Shown here in pieces: positions 9,235 through 18,900 of a DNA stretch of 64,000 nt. How positions within the stretch are numbered: the first letter of the stretch is position 1; every line of letters starts with the position of its first letter. The notes beneath the pieces are model-generated. The model did no database searches. It saw only the letters and a program-made list of their open reading frames with translations, and was not told where the DNA came from. The DNA is from Desulfopila aestuarii DSM 18488. Lineage in GTDB: Bacteria; Desulfobacterota; Desulfobulbia; Desulfobulbales; Desulfocapsaceae. The position numbers were made by a program, and so were the translations under genes. The DNA lies in the NCBI RefSeq assembly GCF_900143695.1, contig NZ_FRFE01000011.1, forward strand, positions 62,001 through 126,000, written 5' to 3'.

Positions 9235-10998
9235 ATGACAGAGACCTCTTCACGCCAGGAAAAAACTCCTGCGACTATCTCACGGCCCCGAATAAAACTT
9301 GTGGCGCTGAATGCCAGGTACACCCACTCCTGTCTTGCGCTATTTTATATCCGAAATGAATTGGCCGTCCATCTACCCGAAATGGAGGTGGAGATACTTC
9401 AGCTCACCATCAATGATAATAGTTATGAAAGTCTGTTGCGGATAACGGCTGATGAACCTTTCGGGGTCTTTTTTTCCGCTGCAATCTGGAACAGTAACAA
9501 GATAGCGGAACTGGCAGCAGATGTACGGGCATGTCTGCCGGATTGCCGGATTGTGGTAGGCGGACCGGAAGCCGGGGTGCTACGTGATAAGCTGCCGTTG
9601 AAATGTTGTTCAATGGTGATTGGCGATATCGAGGCCGTCGACTCTCAATTCTATCGGGATCTGATCTCAGGGCAACTGCAGGATACATATCAGGGGCGTT
9701 TTCTGAAATTGCAGGACAAAGTTTTGGGCTACCCTTTCCGTGATGAAGACTTTGCCGGCCCGCTCAAAAACCGTCACATCTATTATGAGAGTTCTCGCGG
9801 CTGTCCCTACAGCTGTACCTACTGCCTGTCAGCTACTGAACGGGGGCTGTATCATAAAGATATAGAGCAGGTTCAAGCCGAACTGGAACATATCCTGAGT
9901 TATAATCCCAGGGTGGTCCGGTTTGTCGACAGGACCTTTAACGATCTGCCGGAACGGGCACTGGCTATCTGGAAATTTCTTTTATCGTGCGACTGCGACA
10001 CTCTCTTTCATTTTGAAATCGCTCCCGACCGCTTCACTCAAGAGATGTTTGAATTTCTGGAAACGGTCGGGCCGAACCGTTTCCAGTTCGAGATCGGCAT
10101 TCAGTCAACCAACCCAGGGACACTTGAGGCGATAAACCGACGCATGGATATTGGTAGGGTGGGACCAATCATCGAAAAGATAGAGTCGCTTGAAACCATC
10201 CACCTCCATGTTGATCTCATTCTCGGCCTGCCTTATGAGACCAGGGAGAGCTTCGCTGACTCTTTTCGGGCGGTGTTTGCTATGGGTGCCCATTATATTC
10301 AGATGGGATTATTGAAAATACTTCCAGATACCCCGATTTGCCATGGGGCGAATGAGTACGGGTATGTGCATAGCGTACACCCTCCGTATCCGGTTTTTGC
10401 CAACAATTGGCTGAACTGTTCGCAGATGAGTGTGCTCTACTGGTTCTGTGAATGCGTTGAAAAATTTCATAACAACCGTTATTTCGTCTCGCTGTGGCGT
10501 TATCTGCGACACCAGGGGGGCGATATTTTTTCCTTTTTCCAACTGCTGCTGCAGGAAGGAGGGAAGGTCGGACTTCTTCAGCGTGCGGCCACACAGGAGT
10601 TGCTATGTGAGATCCTGGTCAAGGTTGCTTCGGAGCGATCGGACTGTTCTCGTATATGCGAACTGCTACGCTACGATTGGTTGAGATGCGGTTTTCGTAA
10701 GCTGCCCTCCTGTCTGGAACACGTTGCCGGGGAGGAGTCAATGGAGATGTCGCGAGATATCCTGTATCAGTCGCTGCCTGAGGAGCTCACCGATATGTAT
10801 ACCACCCAAAGCCGAAACCAGTTCTTCAAGCGTTCTGTCTTTCTCAAATTGTCAGGAGAGGTTACCACATTTCTTGGTTTGCCTGGCAGTGGTAACGCTG
10901 CTGTCCGCGTTGCTGTTGTTCAGGAGCGGGAGAAAACCATCCATGCCCACAACAGGGTTTTCGTTGTTGGCGAAGTCGGAAATGGACAAACAGATTGA
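9235..10998 (+). CDS. B12-binding radical SAM protein, DUF4080 type
   Basis: A 587-aa cytoplasmic enzyme. Residues about 20-140 resemble a cobalamin-binding domain (RIKLVALNARYTHSCLALFY, then VVGGPEAGVL, the family's GGPE motif). A radical SAM core follows with the cluster motif C190-x3-C194-x2-C197 (GCPYSCTYC), and the last part matches the DUF4080 C-terminal extension. Family members with this layout act on unactivated carbons or transfer methyl groups, but the substrate of the DUF4080 group is not established. No strong ribosome-binding site precedes the ATG; the domain boundary fits this start. It is divergent from the M1-ChaN peptidase gene, with 165 bp between. Confidence 0.88.
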   Translation: MTETSSRQEKTPATISRPRIKLVALNARYTHSCLALFYIRNELAVHLPEMEVEILQLTINDNSYESLLRITADEPFGVFFSAAIWNSNKIAELAADVRACLPDCRIVVGGPEAGVLRDKLPLKCCSMVIGDIEAVDSQFYRDLISGQLQDTYQGRFLKLQDKVLGYPFRDEDFAGPLKNRHIYYESSRGCPYSCTYCLSATERGLYHKDIEQVQAELEHILSYNPRVVRFVDRTFNDLPERALAIWKFLLSCDCDTLFHFEIAPDRFTQEMFEFLETVGPNRFQFEIGIQSTNPGTLEAINRRMDIGRVGPIIEKIESLETIHLHVDLILGLPYETRESFADSFRAVFAMGAHYIQMGLLKILPDTPICHGANEYGYVHSVHPPYPVFANNWLNCSQMSVLYWFCECVEKFHNNRYFVSLWRYLRHQGGDIFSFFQLLLQEGGKVGLLQRAATQELLCEILVKVASERSDCSRICELLRYDWLRCGFRKLPSCLEHVAGEESMEMSRDILYQSLPEELTDMYTTQSRNQFFKRSVFLKLSGEVTTFLGLPGSGNAAVRVAVVQEREKTIHAHNRVFVVGEVGNGQTD

Positions 10999-11110
10999 TT
11001 TGATTCGGAAACGACATATACTACCAACCGTTTAGCGGAGAATTATCTCATTTTTGCATCTGTTTTTTACGAGCAGTTTACCCATTTATCACCACCAGTC
11101 GAGGATTGTG

Positions 11111-12292
11111 ATGACTACGTATCGAATACGTAAAATTAATGCTATTGCTGCCGAGGGGTTGCAGTTCTTTTCCGATGAATTTGCTGTGTCCGACATTGAT
11201 CCGGATCCCCATGGCATATTGGTGCGCAGTTCACCGGTGAACGTGGACGATTATCCTTCATTGCAGGCTGTGGCTCGGGCAGGCGCAGGGGTGAACAACA
11301 TCAATGTGGGTCGGGCAACGGAAAAGGGTATCTGTGTTTTCAATACCCCAGGTGCCAACGCCAATGCGGTGGTGGATCTTGTTTTCCCAATGATTGGGGT
11401 GTGGAAACGTAATATCTATAAGGGGATCCGCTTCTGTGAATCGCTGGCAGAGTTGGCAGCTGATGAAGTTGGGCCTGTGGTGGAAAAACGTAAATCGGCC
11501 TTTAAGGGTGAGGAAATTGCCGGCAAAACTCTGGGGGTGGTTGGCCTGGGGCAGATTGGGATGAGGTTGGCAAACGGCGGTATTCAGAGGCACATGAAGG
11601 TGAAAGGCTATGATCCTTCTCCGGCGATTGATAATATTCATCAGCTGTCGCCGGAGGTGAAAATCTGCCGCTCGTTGAAAGATTGTGTGGGGGATGCCGA
11701 CATCGTCTCGATCCATCTCCCCTTAAACGACAAGACCAGAAACTTGGTGAATGGTGAATTTCTTGCGAAGTTCAAGCGCGGGGCAATGCTGGTCAATTAT
11801 TCACGTGAACAGATTGTGGATGAACAGGCGGTGATCGAGGCCTTGGACAATGGATGGCTGGAGGCGTATCTCACTGATTTTCCCACATCGCAGAATGTGG
11901 GCCATGAGAAGGTGTTGACCACTCCCCATCTTGGTGCTTCCACCAGCGAATCCGAAGAAAATTGCGCCTGCATGGCGGTCCGAGAACTTGCGGCCTACCT
12001 TAAATATGGCAACGTAGTGCACAGCGTCAACTTTCCCAATATTGAATCGACACCGACCGATGCGGTGCATTCGCGCCTTATCGTTATTAACCGTGATGTT
12101 CCTGGAATGATCGCCTTCATCTCCAACGTTTTTGGCAATAAACATCTCAATATTGCCAGCTACTTGAATAGATCAAATGGAACAGTAGGGTACAATATCA
12201 TTGATGTGGAGACAGAGATACCGGAAGATATTGTTAGTGAAATAGAAAAAAATCAAGATGTTACCAGAACAAGAATAATACGGTTTCGCTGA
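11111..12292 (+). CDS. serA: D-3-phosphoglycerate dehydrogenase with ACT domain
   Basis: Catalyses the first step of serine synthesis, oxidising 3-phosphoglycerate with NAD+. The 393-aa form has an N-terminal substrate domain (RSSPVNVDDY), the Rossmann motif GVVGLGQIGMRLA, the catalytic-arginine region VNYSREQIVD, the catalytic-histidine region TTPHLGAST, and a C-terminal ACT domain (VINRDVPGMIAFISNVFG). The usual LDVFxxEP segment is replaced by LTDFPTSQ, as I recall for the short anaerobe-type enzymes. An upstream in-frame ATG at 11054 would add 19 residues; I prefer 11111 because GAGG precedes it and the enzyme family begins here. The ACT domain suggests serine feedback, by analogy. Confidence 0.9.
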   Translation: MTTYRIRKINAIAAEGLQFFSDEFAVSDIDPDPHGILVRSSPVNVDDYPSLQAVARAGAGVNNINVGRATEKGICVFNTPGANANAVVDLVFPMIGVWKRNIYKGIRFCESLAELAADEVGPVVEKRKSAFKGEEIAGKTLGVVGLGQIGMRLANGGIQRHMKVKGYDPSPAIDNIHQLSPEVKICRSLKDCVGDADIVSIHLPLNDKTRNLVNGEFLAKFKRGAMLVNYSREQIVDEQAVIEALDNGWLEAYLTDFPTSQNVGHEKVLTTPHLGASTSESEENCACMAVRELAAYLKYGNVVHSVNFPNIESTPTDAVHSRLIVINRDVPGMIAFISNVFGNKHLNIASYLNRSNGTVGYNIIDVETEIPEDIVSEIEKNQDVTRTRIIRFR

Positions 12293-12745
12293 GATTTGGC
12301 CGATGTAGGGGTCGGGTATAAAAAACATTACGCTCAGGGGCGCGATTTTGGGTATTGATTGAGAAATTTTACTGAAAAGGGTGTATTTGTACAAAAAATT
12401 GTATATTTTTCGTGAGCTGGAACCTCTTTCGATTACCGGATTATCTGCTAACATATAAAGAAAACAGGCATTGGGCTGAATCAGATACAAATGGCACAGG
12501 AGATGCAATAAGTATTATGCTTTTATCTCTTCTCTCCTTTCTCCTGAGAAAAACCGACCCGGCTCCCCCGCCCGGTCGGTTTTTCTTATTTCAGGCTTTT
12601 TTTCGCAATTCACCGTAGATTTGACTCTTTTCTGGTAGTGTAATTGTTTTACCTGTCAAGTCAGATTGGCTTTTTCGTGAATGATGCAACCTTTGGATGA
12701 GATTGTACACATCCAATTGTTTTTGCAGATATATTATCAGATTGT
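12293..12745. other. 453-bp intergenic region after serA
   Basis: AT-rich. Holds a strong terminator at 12551-12587, unusually far (about 260 bases) from the serA stop, so a long 3' untranslated region or a separate small transcript is possible. The remaining 150 bases lead into the DUF362 gene. No credible small protein: the 68-codon frame at 12412 would read through the terminator. Confidence 0.5.
12551..12587 (+). terminator. Rho-independent terminator
   Basis: Stem ACCGACC (12553-12559) / GGTCGGT (12574-12580), C-rich loop, followed by TTTTCTTATT. Points to termination of plus-strand transcripts. Confidence 0.8.
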
Positions 12746-13684
12746 ATGACTTCAAAAATACAACAAACAGTTTTGTTAACAAGATGTGTGGGCTACGAGT
12801 CGTTATTGCTTGAAGAGCGTCTGCAGGCGGTGATGTCTTGTCTCGATCTGCCGGATACGTTTCATGGTCGGACCATTTTATTAAAACCCAATCTGATCAG
12901 TAGTCGAGGGCCGGCAATAGCCTGTACAAGCCCACTTTTTCTCGCAGCAGTTGCGCGCTGGTTCTATGAGCAGGGTGCAAGGATTTTGATTGGAGATTCG
13001 CCGGCGTTCGGTACCACCGAATCGGTGATGGAGAAACACGGTATGACCGCAGCTCTTAATGGCCTGCCGTTTCGCCAGATTCACTTCAAGAGCCCCGTGC
13101 GTCGAACTGTTGCTGGTGGCGTGACGATTGAAATCGCTGCCGAAGCACTGGAATGCGATCTGTTGGTGAATCTTCCTCGACTAAAGGCTCATAACCAGAT
13201 GTATATCACCTGCGCGGTGAAGAATTTTTTCGGTATCGTCGTTGGCATGCGTAAGGCGATGCTCCATATGCGTCATGGCAAATCACACCGAGAGTTTGCC
13301 GACATATTGCTGGCACTCCCAGATCTCGTGACACCCCATCTTTCGCTGGTGGATGGAATCGAAGTCATGCATCGTTCCGGGCCATTAGACGGTGAGAAAC
13401 TTATGCTTGGCTGTATTGGTGGCGCTCAATGTCCAGTGGCGCTTGATACCGCGATGCTCGAACTTCTTGGTGTGCCGAAATCTCACAGTCCCCTTTGGCA
13501 GGCGGCATACGGTCAGCAACACAAAGGCGCCCAGTCGGAAAAACTACTCTATCCGCTGGATGTCCCCAGTCAGTTTCACGGCTCAGGTTTCCTTTTGCCG
13601 CAAGGCTTGAACCCCGTTCGTTTCAGTCTATTACGGCTATTGTTGGGTGGTATGCGAAGATTGAAGCTTGCCTTTCGGCCCTGA
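12746..13684 (+). CDS. DUF362 family protein
   Basis: A 312-aa protein of the DUF362 family. The hallmark stretches are present: ILLKPNLISSRGP near the N-terminus, GDSPAFGT, and the central LVNLPRLKAHNQMYITCAVKN. Many DUF362 proteins carry C-terminal 4Fe-4S ferredoxin domains; this one does not, and contains only scattered cysteines. The biochemical role of the family is not established. It precedes the fabL gene by 92 bp on the same strand, which may be a loose operon, but a functional link to lipid synthesis is only a guess. Confidence 0.85.
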   Translation: MTSKIQQTVLLTRCVGYESLLLEERLQAVMSCLDLPDTFHGRTILLKPNLISSRGPAIACTSPLFLAAVARWFYEQGARILIGDSPAFGTTESVMEKHGMTAALNGLPFRQIHFKSPVRRTVAGGVTIEIAAEALECDLLVNLPRLKAHNQMYITCAVKNFFGIVVGMRKAMLHMRHGKSHREFADILLALPDLVTPHLSLVDGIEVMHRSGPLDGEKLMLGCIGGAQCPVALDTAMLELLGVPKSHSPLWQAAYGQQHKGAQSEKLLYPLDVPSQFHGSGFLLPQGLNPVRFSLLRLLLGGMRRLKLAFRP

Positions 13685-13776
13685 ATATGATGGAATGGCG
13701 GATTTTGTCAAACTCACTATAAAGTACAATTGTAATGAATCATATATTGTAAGTAGATCATAAAGGATAGATCCAT

Positions 13777-14529
13777 ATGTTTAATTTACGTGGAAAGGTT
13801 GCTCTTATTACTGGCGGATCTCGCGGTATTGGCCGGGCTATCGCCCTGCGACTTGCTGAGAACGGAGTTGATGTGGTGGTCAACTATGTTCGTCACAAAA
13901 AAGATGCCGAAGATACAGCAGCTCTGGTTGAAAAGGCTGGAGCCAGTTGTCTGGTGGTGAAGGCGAATGTTGCAAAAGAAGAAGACGTACATGCAATGTT
14001 TGGTGAGCTGGAAAATCGTTTCGGGCGACTTGATTTTCTTGTTTCCAATGCCGCCTCGGGGGTATTAAAGCCGGCCATGGAGTTAACGGAGAGGCACTGG
14101 AACTGGGCAATGGATATCAACGCCCGGGCTCTTCTATCTCTTGTTCAGCATGGAGTGCGGATGATGCAGTCCGGTAGTCGGGTGATGGCGGTATCCAGTC
14201 TTGGTTCGGTTCGGGCTATAGAAAATTACACCACTGTGGGTGCGTCCAAGGCGGCACTGGAATCTCTGGTGCGGCATCTCGCTGTCGAACTTGGGCCCAA
14301 GGGGATCATGGTTAATACCATCAGCGCTGGCGCAGTGGATACAGATGCCCTCAAACATTTTCCCAACCGAGATCAGATTCTGGAAACCGCACTCTCTAGA
14401 ACTCCGCTTGGGCGGCTGACTACACCTGAAGATGTTGCCAATATTGCTCTTTTTCTATGCAGTGATCTTGCTACCATGATTCAGGGCCAGGTAATCACCG
14501 TCGACGGCGGTTACGCCATTCGTGGGTAA
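13777..14529 (+). CDS. fabL: Enoyl-[acyl-carrier-protein] reductase, FabL type
   Basis: NADPH-dependent reductase of the last step in each fatty acid elongation round. The 250-aa short-chain dehydrogenase has the cofactor loop TGGSRGIGRAIA (residues 12-23) and, decisively, the Y-x6-K catalytic pair Y151/K158 in ENYTTVGASKAAL, rather than the Y-x3-K of ordinary SDR enzymes. The stretches SNAASGVLKPAMEL and DTDALKHFPNRDQ match B. subtilis FabL closely as I remember it. An AAAGGAT site lies seven bases before the ATG. A dyad after the stop may terminate it. No fabI is seen in the window, so this could be the main enoyl reductase. Confidence 0.9.
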   Translation: MFNLRGKVALITGGSRGIGRAIALRLAENGVDVVVNYVRHKKDAEDTAALVEKAGASCLVVKANVAKEEDVHAMFGELENRFGRLDFLVSNAASGVLKPAMELTERHWNWAMDINARALLSLVQHGVRMMQSGSRVMAVSSLGSVRAIENYTTVGASKAALESLVRHLAVELGPKGIMVNTISAGAVDTDALKHFPNRDQILETALSRTPLGRLTTPEDVANIALFLCSDLATMIQGQVITVDGGYAIRG

Positions 14530-14630
14530 TACCTTACAGATTGATTTCGTGTTTTTGCGCAAGAAAAGAATCTGCATGAAAGGTATTTATATCTCTTTGT
14601 TGAGTGTTAGTCCGTACCATCATCACGACC

Positions 14631-14670
14631 AACCCAATGGCTGGTATGTTCAGCCCTTGGGTTGATTTCT
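14631..14670 (+). terminator. Possible terminator after fabL
   Basis: Two-part stem: AACCCAA (14631-14637) / TTGGGTT (14657-14663) and GGCTG (14639-14643) / CAGCC (14651-14655), one mismatch between them, then GATTTCTCTT. The T-tract is weak. Confidence 0.5.
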
Positions 14671-14695
14671 CTTACCTCTTTGTCCTCTTCCTGCC

Positions 14696-15301
14696 ATGAT
14701 GTATCACACCCTTAAGCCCCTGGTTCTTGCTTCCAATTCTCCAAGAAGAAAAGCTTTTCTCGATGATCTCGGACTCAACGTTACGATCTGGGCCAGGGAT
14801 ATTGATGAAACGCCTCTGCCAGGTGAAAACCCGCAGCACTATGTTGAGAGGATGGCCCTGGAAAAAGCTCTGGCGGTGAAAAACCGTTTTTCCCAGCACT
14901 ATGTACTTGCGGCCGACACAGCTGTTTGCATTGGGGATACTATTCTTGGAAAACCGGCGGATGACGAAGAGGCTGTGGTAATGCTCCTATCGTTGGCCGG
15001 TCGGGTTCATCTGGTTCGCTCCGGAATATGTCTTCTTTCCGAAGCGGAAGGTGTGCAAATCGTTCATTCTGTTGCCACAGAGGTTCGATTTGCCGATTTT
15101 GATGAAGCGGTTGCCAGAGCGTATGTCTGTGAAGGCGAATCCCTCGACAAAGCTGGTGGTTATGGAATACAGGGAAAGGGCGCTTTTCTGGTGGAGCATG
15201 TGGCCGGATCCTACACTAACGTCGTGGGGCTACCACTTGTTGAGGTGGTTGCTTTTTTGACCCAACAGGGAGTTATCATTCCAGTCCGAGGCACAAAATA
15301 G
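14696..15301 (+). CDS. maf: Maf-like nucleotide pyrophosphatase
   Basis: House-cleaning enzyme that hydrolyses non-canonical or excess nucleoside triphosphates; Maf proteins also affect septation. The 201-aa sequence begins with the family motif SNSPRRKAFLDDLG, followed by LAADTAVCIG (catalytic Asp region), ILGKPADDEEA and the C-terminal DKAGGYGIQGKG with GSYTNVVGLPL. The GY(A/G)IQG and GSYxNVVGLPL motifs fit the dTTPase/UTPase (YhdE) branch rather than the m7GTPase branch. Two ATG codons stand in tandem at 14696 and 14699. No ribosome-binding site is obvious. Confidence 0.9.
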   Translation: MMYHTLKPLVLASNSPRRKAFLDDLGLNVTIWARDIDETPLPGENPQHYVERMALEKALAVKNRFSQHYVLAADTAVCIGDTILGKPADDEEAVVMLLSLAGRVHLVRSGICLLSEAEGVQIVHSVATEVRFADFDEAVARAYVCEGESLDKAGGYGIQGKGAFLVEHVAGSYTNVVGLPLVEVVAFLTQQGVIIPVRGTK

Positions 15302-15367
15302 GAGAATTTGCCCGAAATAGAAGTGGAATGGCATTCTTTGTTAAAAAATGAAGCTCAGCGCTGTGTG

Positions 15368-15396
15368 TTGACATTTTCGTATGTTGAGTGTAACAA
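15368..15396 (+). promoter_or_regulatory. Possible sigma-70 promoter
   Basis: TTGACA (15368-15373), 17-bp spacer, TAACAA (15391-15396), preceded by TG one base upstream of the -10. The -35 is perfect, the -10 is poor. Confidence 0.35.
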
Positions 15397-15483
15397 TTTT
15401 TCTCAATCTCTTTGAATTCAATTAATATTTATCAAAGATGAGCCAAAAAACAGCAGGAACTGCTTCTCTTTTGTCGGATTGCT

Positions 15484-15515
15484 GAATGGCAGCATGGAGC
15501 TGCCATTCTATTTTA
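15484..15515 (+). terminator. Perfect 10-bp hairpin, possible terminator
   Basis: GAATGGCAGC (15484-15493) / GCTGCCATTC (15499-15508), 5-nt loop, followed by TATTTTAAGG. It is 180 bp past maf. It could end maf transcripts or a short RNA from the promoter-like sequence at 15368. Confidence 0.5.
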
Positions 15516-15921
15516 AGGGATAAAACGCCAATTACATTTGGGTGTTTGAGCGAATATTGTTGAGATGCCTTGGAATTATATCAAATATTCAGTAGTATAT
15601 TTTGTAAATCCTTGATGTGGCCGTCAGGCGTCTGCTGGCTTTCAGGATGAAAATGGCAGTTCTGGCAGTTAAGCGAAACTATCGCTGTTTGGAGCACCTA
15701 TTTTTTTCATGCGGCTCTTGGCGGAGAAAACTGTGCAAAACTGCGGCCTGCAAATAGTAGTGATGTATTGTGTTACCTCGATCGGCGAATTTTTTGACTG
15801 TGTGTTGGTCTTTTCGTTATTCCAAACGATCGTGGAGGGGGAGGCGAGTTGACCGGAAATGCTGCTTCCGGCATACGACTGAAAACGCCAGATGTTTGCG
15901 TCCTTAAGCAGGAGCCCATAA

Positions 15922-18900
15922 ATGACAGAGGCAATCCGCCAGCAAGAATGTCTTAACACCCTGAAGACCTTCAATAATACCGTTGTTACCATTCGGTTGT
16001 ACCCTCCTAATGCACCGCAGATAGCCAACGCGGTTGAACGTGGCTATAAAAGCGTGAAGCAGTTTCTGCGACAATATGGTGCTTTTACCATTGCCCTCCG
16101 CGGTAATGAACCGGAGCTATGCGGTGAAGTCCTCGATCCGCAGGTTGTTCAGTCGATTTCCAATCTCATAGTTTTTCGGCACTTGAATCTGCTGCAGACC
16201 GATAGGCTGAGCATCACTGCCGGACTGGATCGGACTGGCTTTAAAAGGATTCTTGAAATCTTCAGTGCCAAGGTCGATCAGATCAAACAGGAAGATGGCG
16301 GCTGGGCCTATATTACCCGTCTGGGTCTGAATAAGTATTTTGCCGACCCCAATGCCGAAAAGAGTGAAGAAGCCGAGGAGAAAACAGATGGACCTGCGGC
16401 AATAGCGGAAATTGAAAGACATGAGGTTCGGCGTGAATATCTCGACGTTCTCCATGGGCGGGAAAATCGTTTTGCTGTCATTTCAGAGCTGAAGTCGGTC
16501 TTGGCAATTCCGGCAACCGGTGCCCCGATATTGGCGGCAGCGGTGCTGGGTGTGCTTGAAGGGATGGTCCAGAAAAAATTGTTCGTCGTTTCTCAACCGT
16601 TCCAGCTGATCATGGAGAACTGCGGTAAACTGATTGACGCAGGCCAGGCAAGAGAACTCGTTGCCGAGACAGCCACCATCCTCCTGAAGACAGCAGAACA
16701 GCCAGCGATTGTTCTGCTCATGTGCCAGTATTCCCAGGGCGAAACAGCCTCGATGCTTCTCCGGGCGCTGGAGCAGCAGATCCCGTTGGAGCTTTTCGGC
16801 TCCGTTATCCGGGATCTCCGACAGGCTGCCACACAGTTGCGAGTTACCCAGACCCGCGATTCCAAGCAATTGCAATTCGTGATCGATGCAACCGACCGGC
16901 TTTTGGTCACTCCTCGGGGAAAACAGTTCCTCGGGCAGGAAAAGGCTAAATCTATTATCGAGGCCGGGGAAAAGGCTCGGCGATCCCGGCGGGTAGAGGC
17001 AGGGATAAAGTCGCTGCTGCAGGGAAATGACGAGGTTCTGCAAAGTGAGGAGATACACACCCATCTGCCCTTTGTAGTGAGGAAAATGGAGGCCGAGGAG
17101 ATGGATCGAGAGATCAAGGTTATCTTCTCAAAGCTTTCTGGCTACTACTTGGATGGCGATGGTCCAACGAGGGATCGGGCAATGAAAAGTCTGGCCCAGG
17201 TTGCCGAGAACCTCACAGAAGGGAAGCGCTATGATCTGCTGAAAATGATTTTCGAGCCGCTTTTCCATTGGCTGAAAACATCTGAAAACGGTGATATTAT
17301 CTATGAAAAGGTTAGCCTGGCTCTCCATTGGCTGATGGCGGAATCCTGGAAAAGACAAGAATTTCAGGTCGGGGACGAGATCCTCAGTATGTTTTACCAG
17401 ATACGTTCTGGCGCCTTGCGGCGACCGGGTCCGGTCAGGGCCATCATTGGCCGCGCTCAGGATAAAGGACTTGACCGGACGTTGATGCGGCAGCTGCTTG
17501 ATCAATGCCTCGAATCACCGAATGATGAAGTGCTCAGCCGCAGGCTCATCCTCCAGGGCCCGATCGCCACGCGTTTTCTGGTGGACAGCCTTGTTCGAGC
17601 CGATGAAACGAATGACCGGTTAAAAATCATCGATCTCCTGACATATGGGGAGCAGTTTCTGCCGGCAATACTTGCTGAAAAACTGGCAGAGCCGATGCCG
17701 TGGTACGGTAAACGAAACCTTCTGAAGTTACTTGGTGAGACAGGCTCGGCTGATTACCTCGAAATGGTCTACCCCTTTTTGCAGCATGATGATCTGCGGG
17801 TTCAGCGGGAGGCGTTCATCTGCCTCTATAAAATGAGCGGTGAAAAGCGTAGAGACGCTTTGCTCCGGGCGCTGAATGAAAGCGGGGAGACCATGAAGTT
17901 ACAGGTTGTCCGCGCCCTGGTGCCTCTTGGCGACAGTGAAGTAGCCGAGGGACTCCGCCAGGTGCTTGACGAGCACCGGTTCTATTCCGATGACTTTCGT
18001 GACACCTTGCTGTCCAGTGTCTGTCTTGCCATTGCTCGTTGCCCATATCCGCAAGCTGAGAGGATCCTACAGGGTTTTCTTGACCAAAAAGGCGATCGGG
18101 CAACCCGTAAGATCGGGGCTAAGGTTTGGAAGACTGCGGAAGAGGCTCTCAACCAGGTTTATGAAGCGCAGCAGGATGAACGGCAGTTGAAGGCCAAAGC
18201 TGGGCAGCTGCGAAAAAAAAGTTTATTAACTAAGGGGATCCCGGTAAAGGGCGGGGAACCCGAGCGCAGAAACATTACAGGGCTCACCGAAGAAAAGACG
18301 ATTCGCGAACTGGTGGCAAATGACGATAAAGATCTTGCCCGGGCCCATCTTCTCGAGCTGATTACGAAGGTTTCACGGTTACGAAGATTCACACAGGCTG
18401 AACAGTTGCGTGAATGGCTGATTGAGATTGACTCTTCTGCCTTGACTGACATCATTCGGGCAGCGGAAATTATTGAAGAGGAAAAACACTCGGCGGTGGA
18501 CAAGGGACATCTTGAGATATGGTCGGGGCTGTTTGATGTGCTGACGACTGAAGAGTTCAGCGCTTTTTATCATGCGTTGCAACATAAGCAGTTTAGCGAT
18601 GAAGAGGTGATTATAAAGAAAGGCGCGACTCAGAACGCACTCTTTTTTATCAACACGGGCAAGGTTAAACTCTTTTTCCGGGATAAGGATCGCGAGATGC
18701 TGGCTGCAACCCTGCAGGGGGGGCAGATACTTGGTATAGGCTCTTTTTTTGACGCGTCTGTCTGGACCATTTCGGCAGCAGCCCTCGGTCAGGTTGATGT
18801 GTCAATCCTCAAATTTGAAAATATGCAGGAATGGAGCGAATCATATCCGGCCCTGGAGTCGAAACTTCATGACTTCTGCCTGAAATTTGAGAGTGTTGAC

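Larger units (their letters stand above)
15302..15921. other. 620-bp intergenic region
   Basis: Low-GC stretch between maf and the HEAT/PilZ gene. Contains a possible promoter at 15368-15396 and a perfect hairpin at 15484-15508, described separately, and a CAGGAG ribosome-binding site at its right end for the next gene. No open reading frame here looks coding. Confidence 0.5.

Noticed and set aside
12412-12618. 68-codon frame after serA
   Set aside because: Runs through a strong terminator and has no ribosome-binding site.
15669-16028. 119-codon minus-strand frame before the HEAT/PilZ gene
   Set aside because: Overlaps the start of a well-supported gene and resembles no family.
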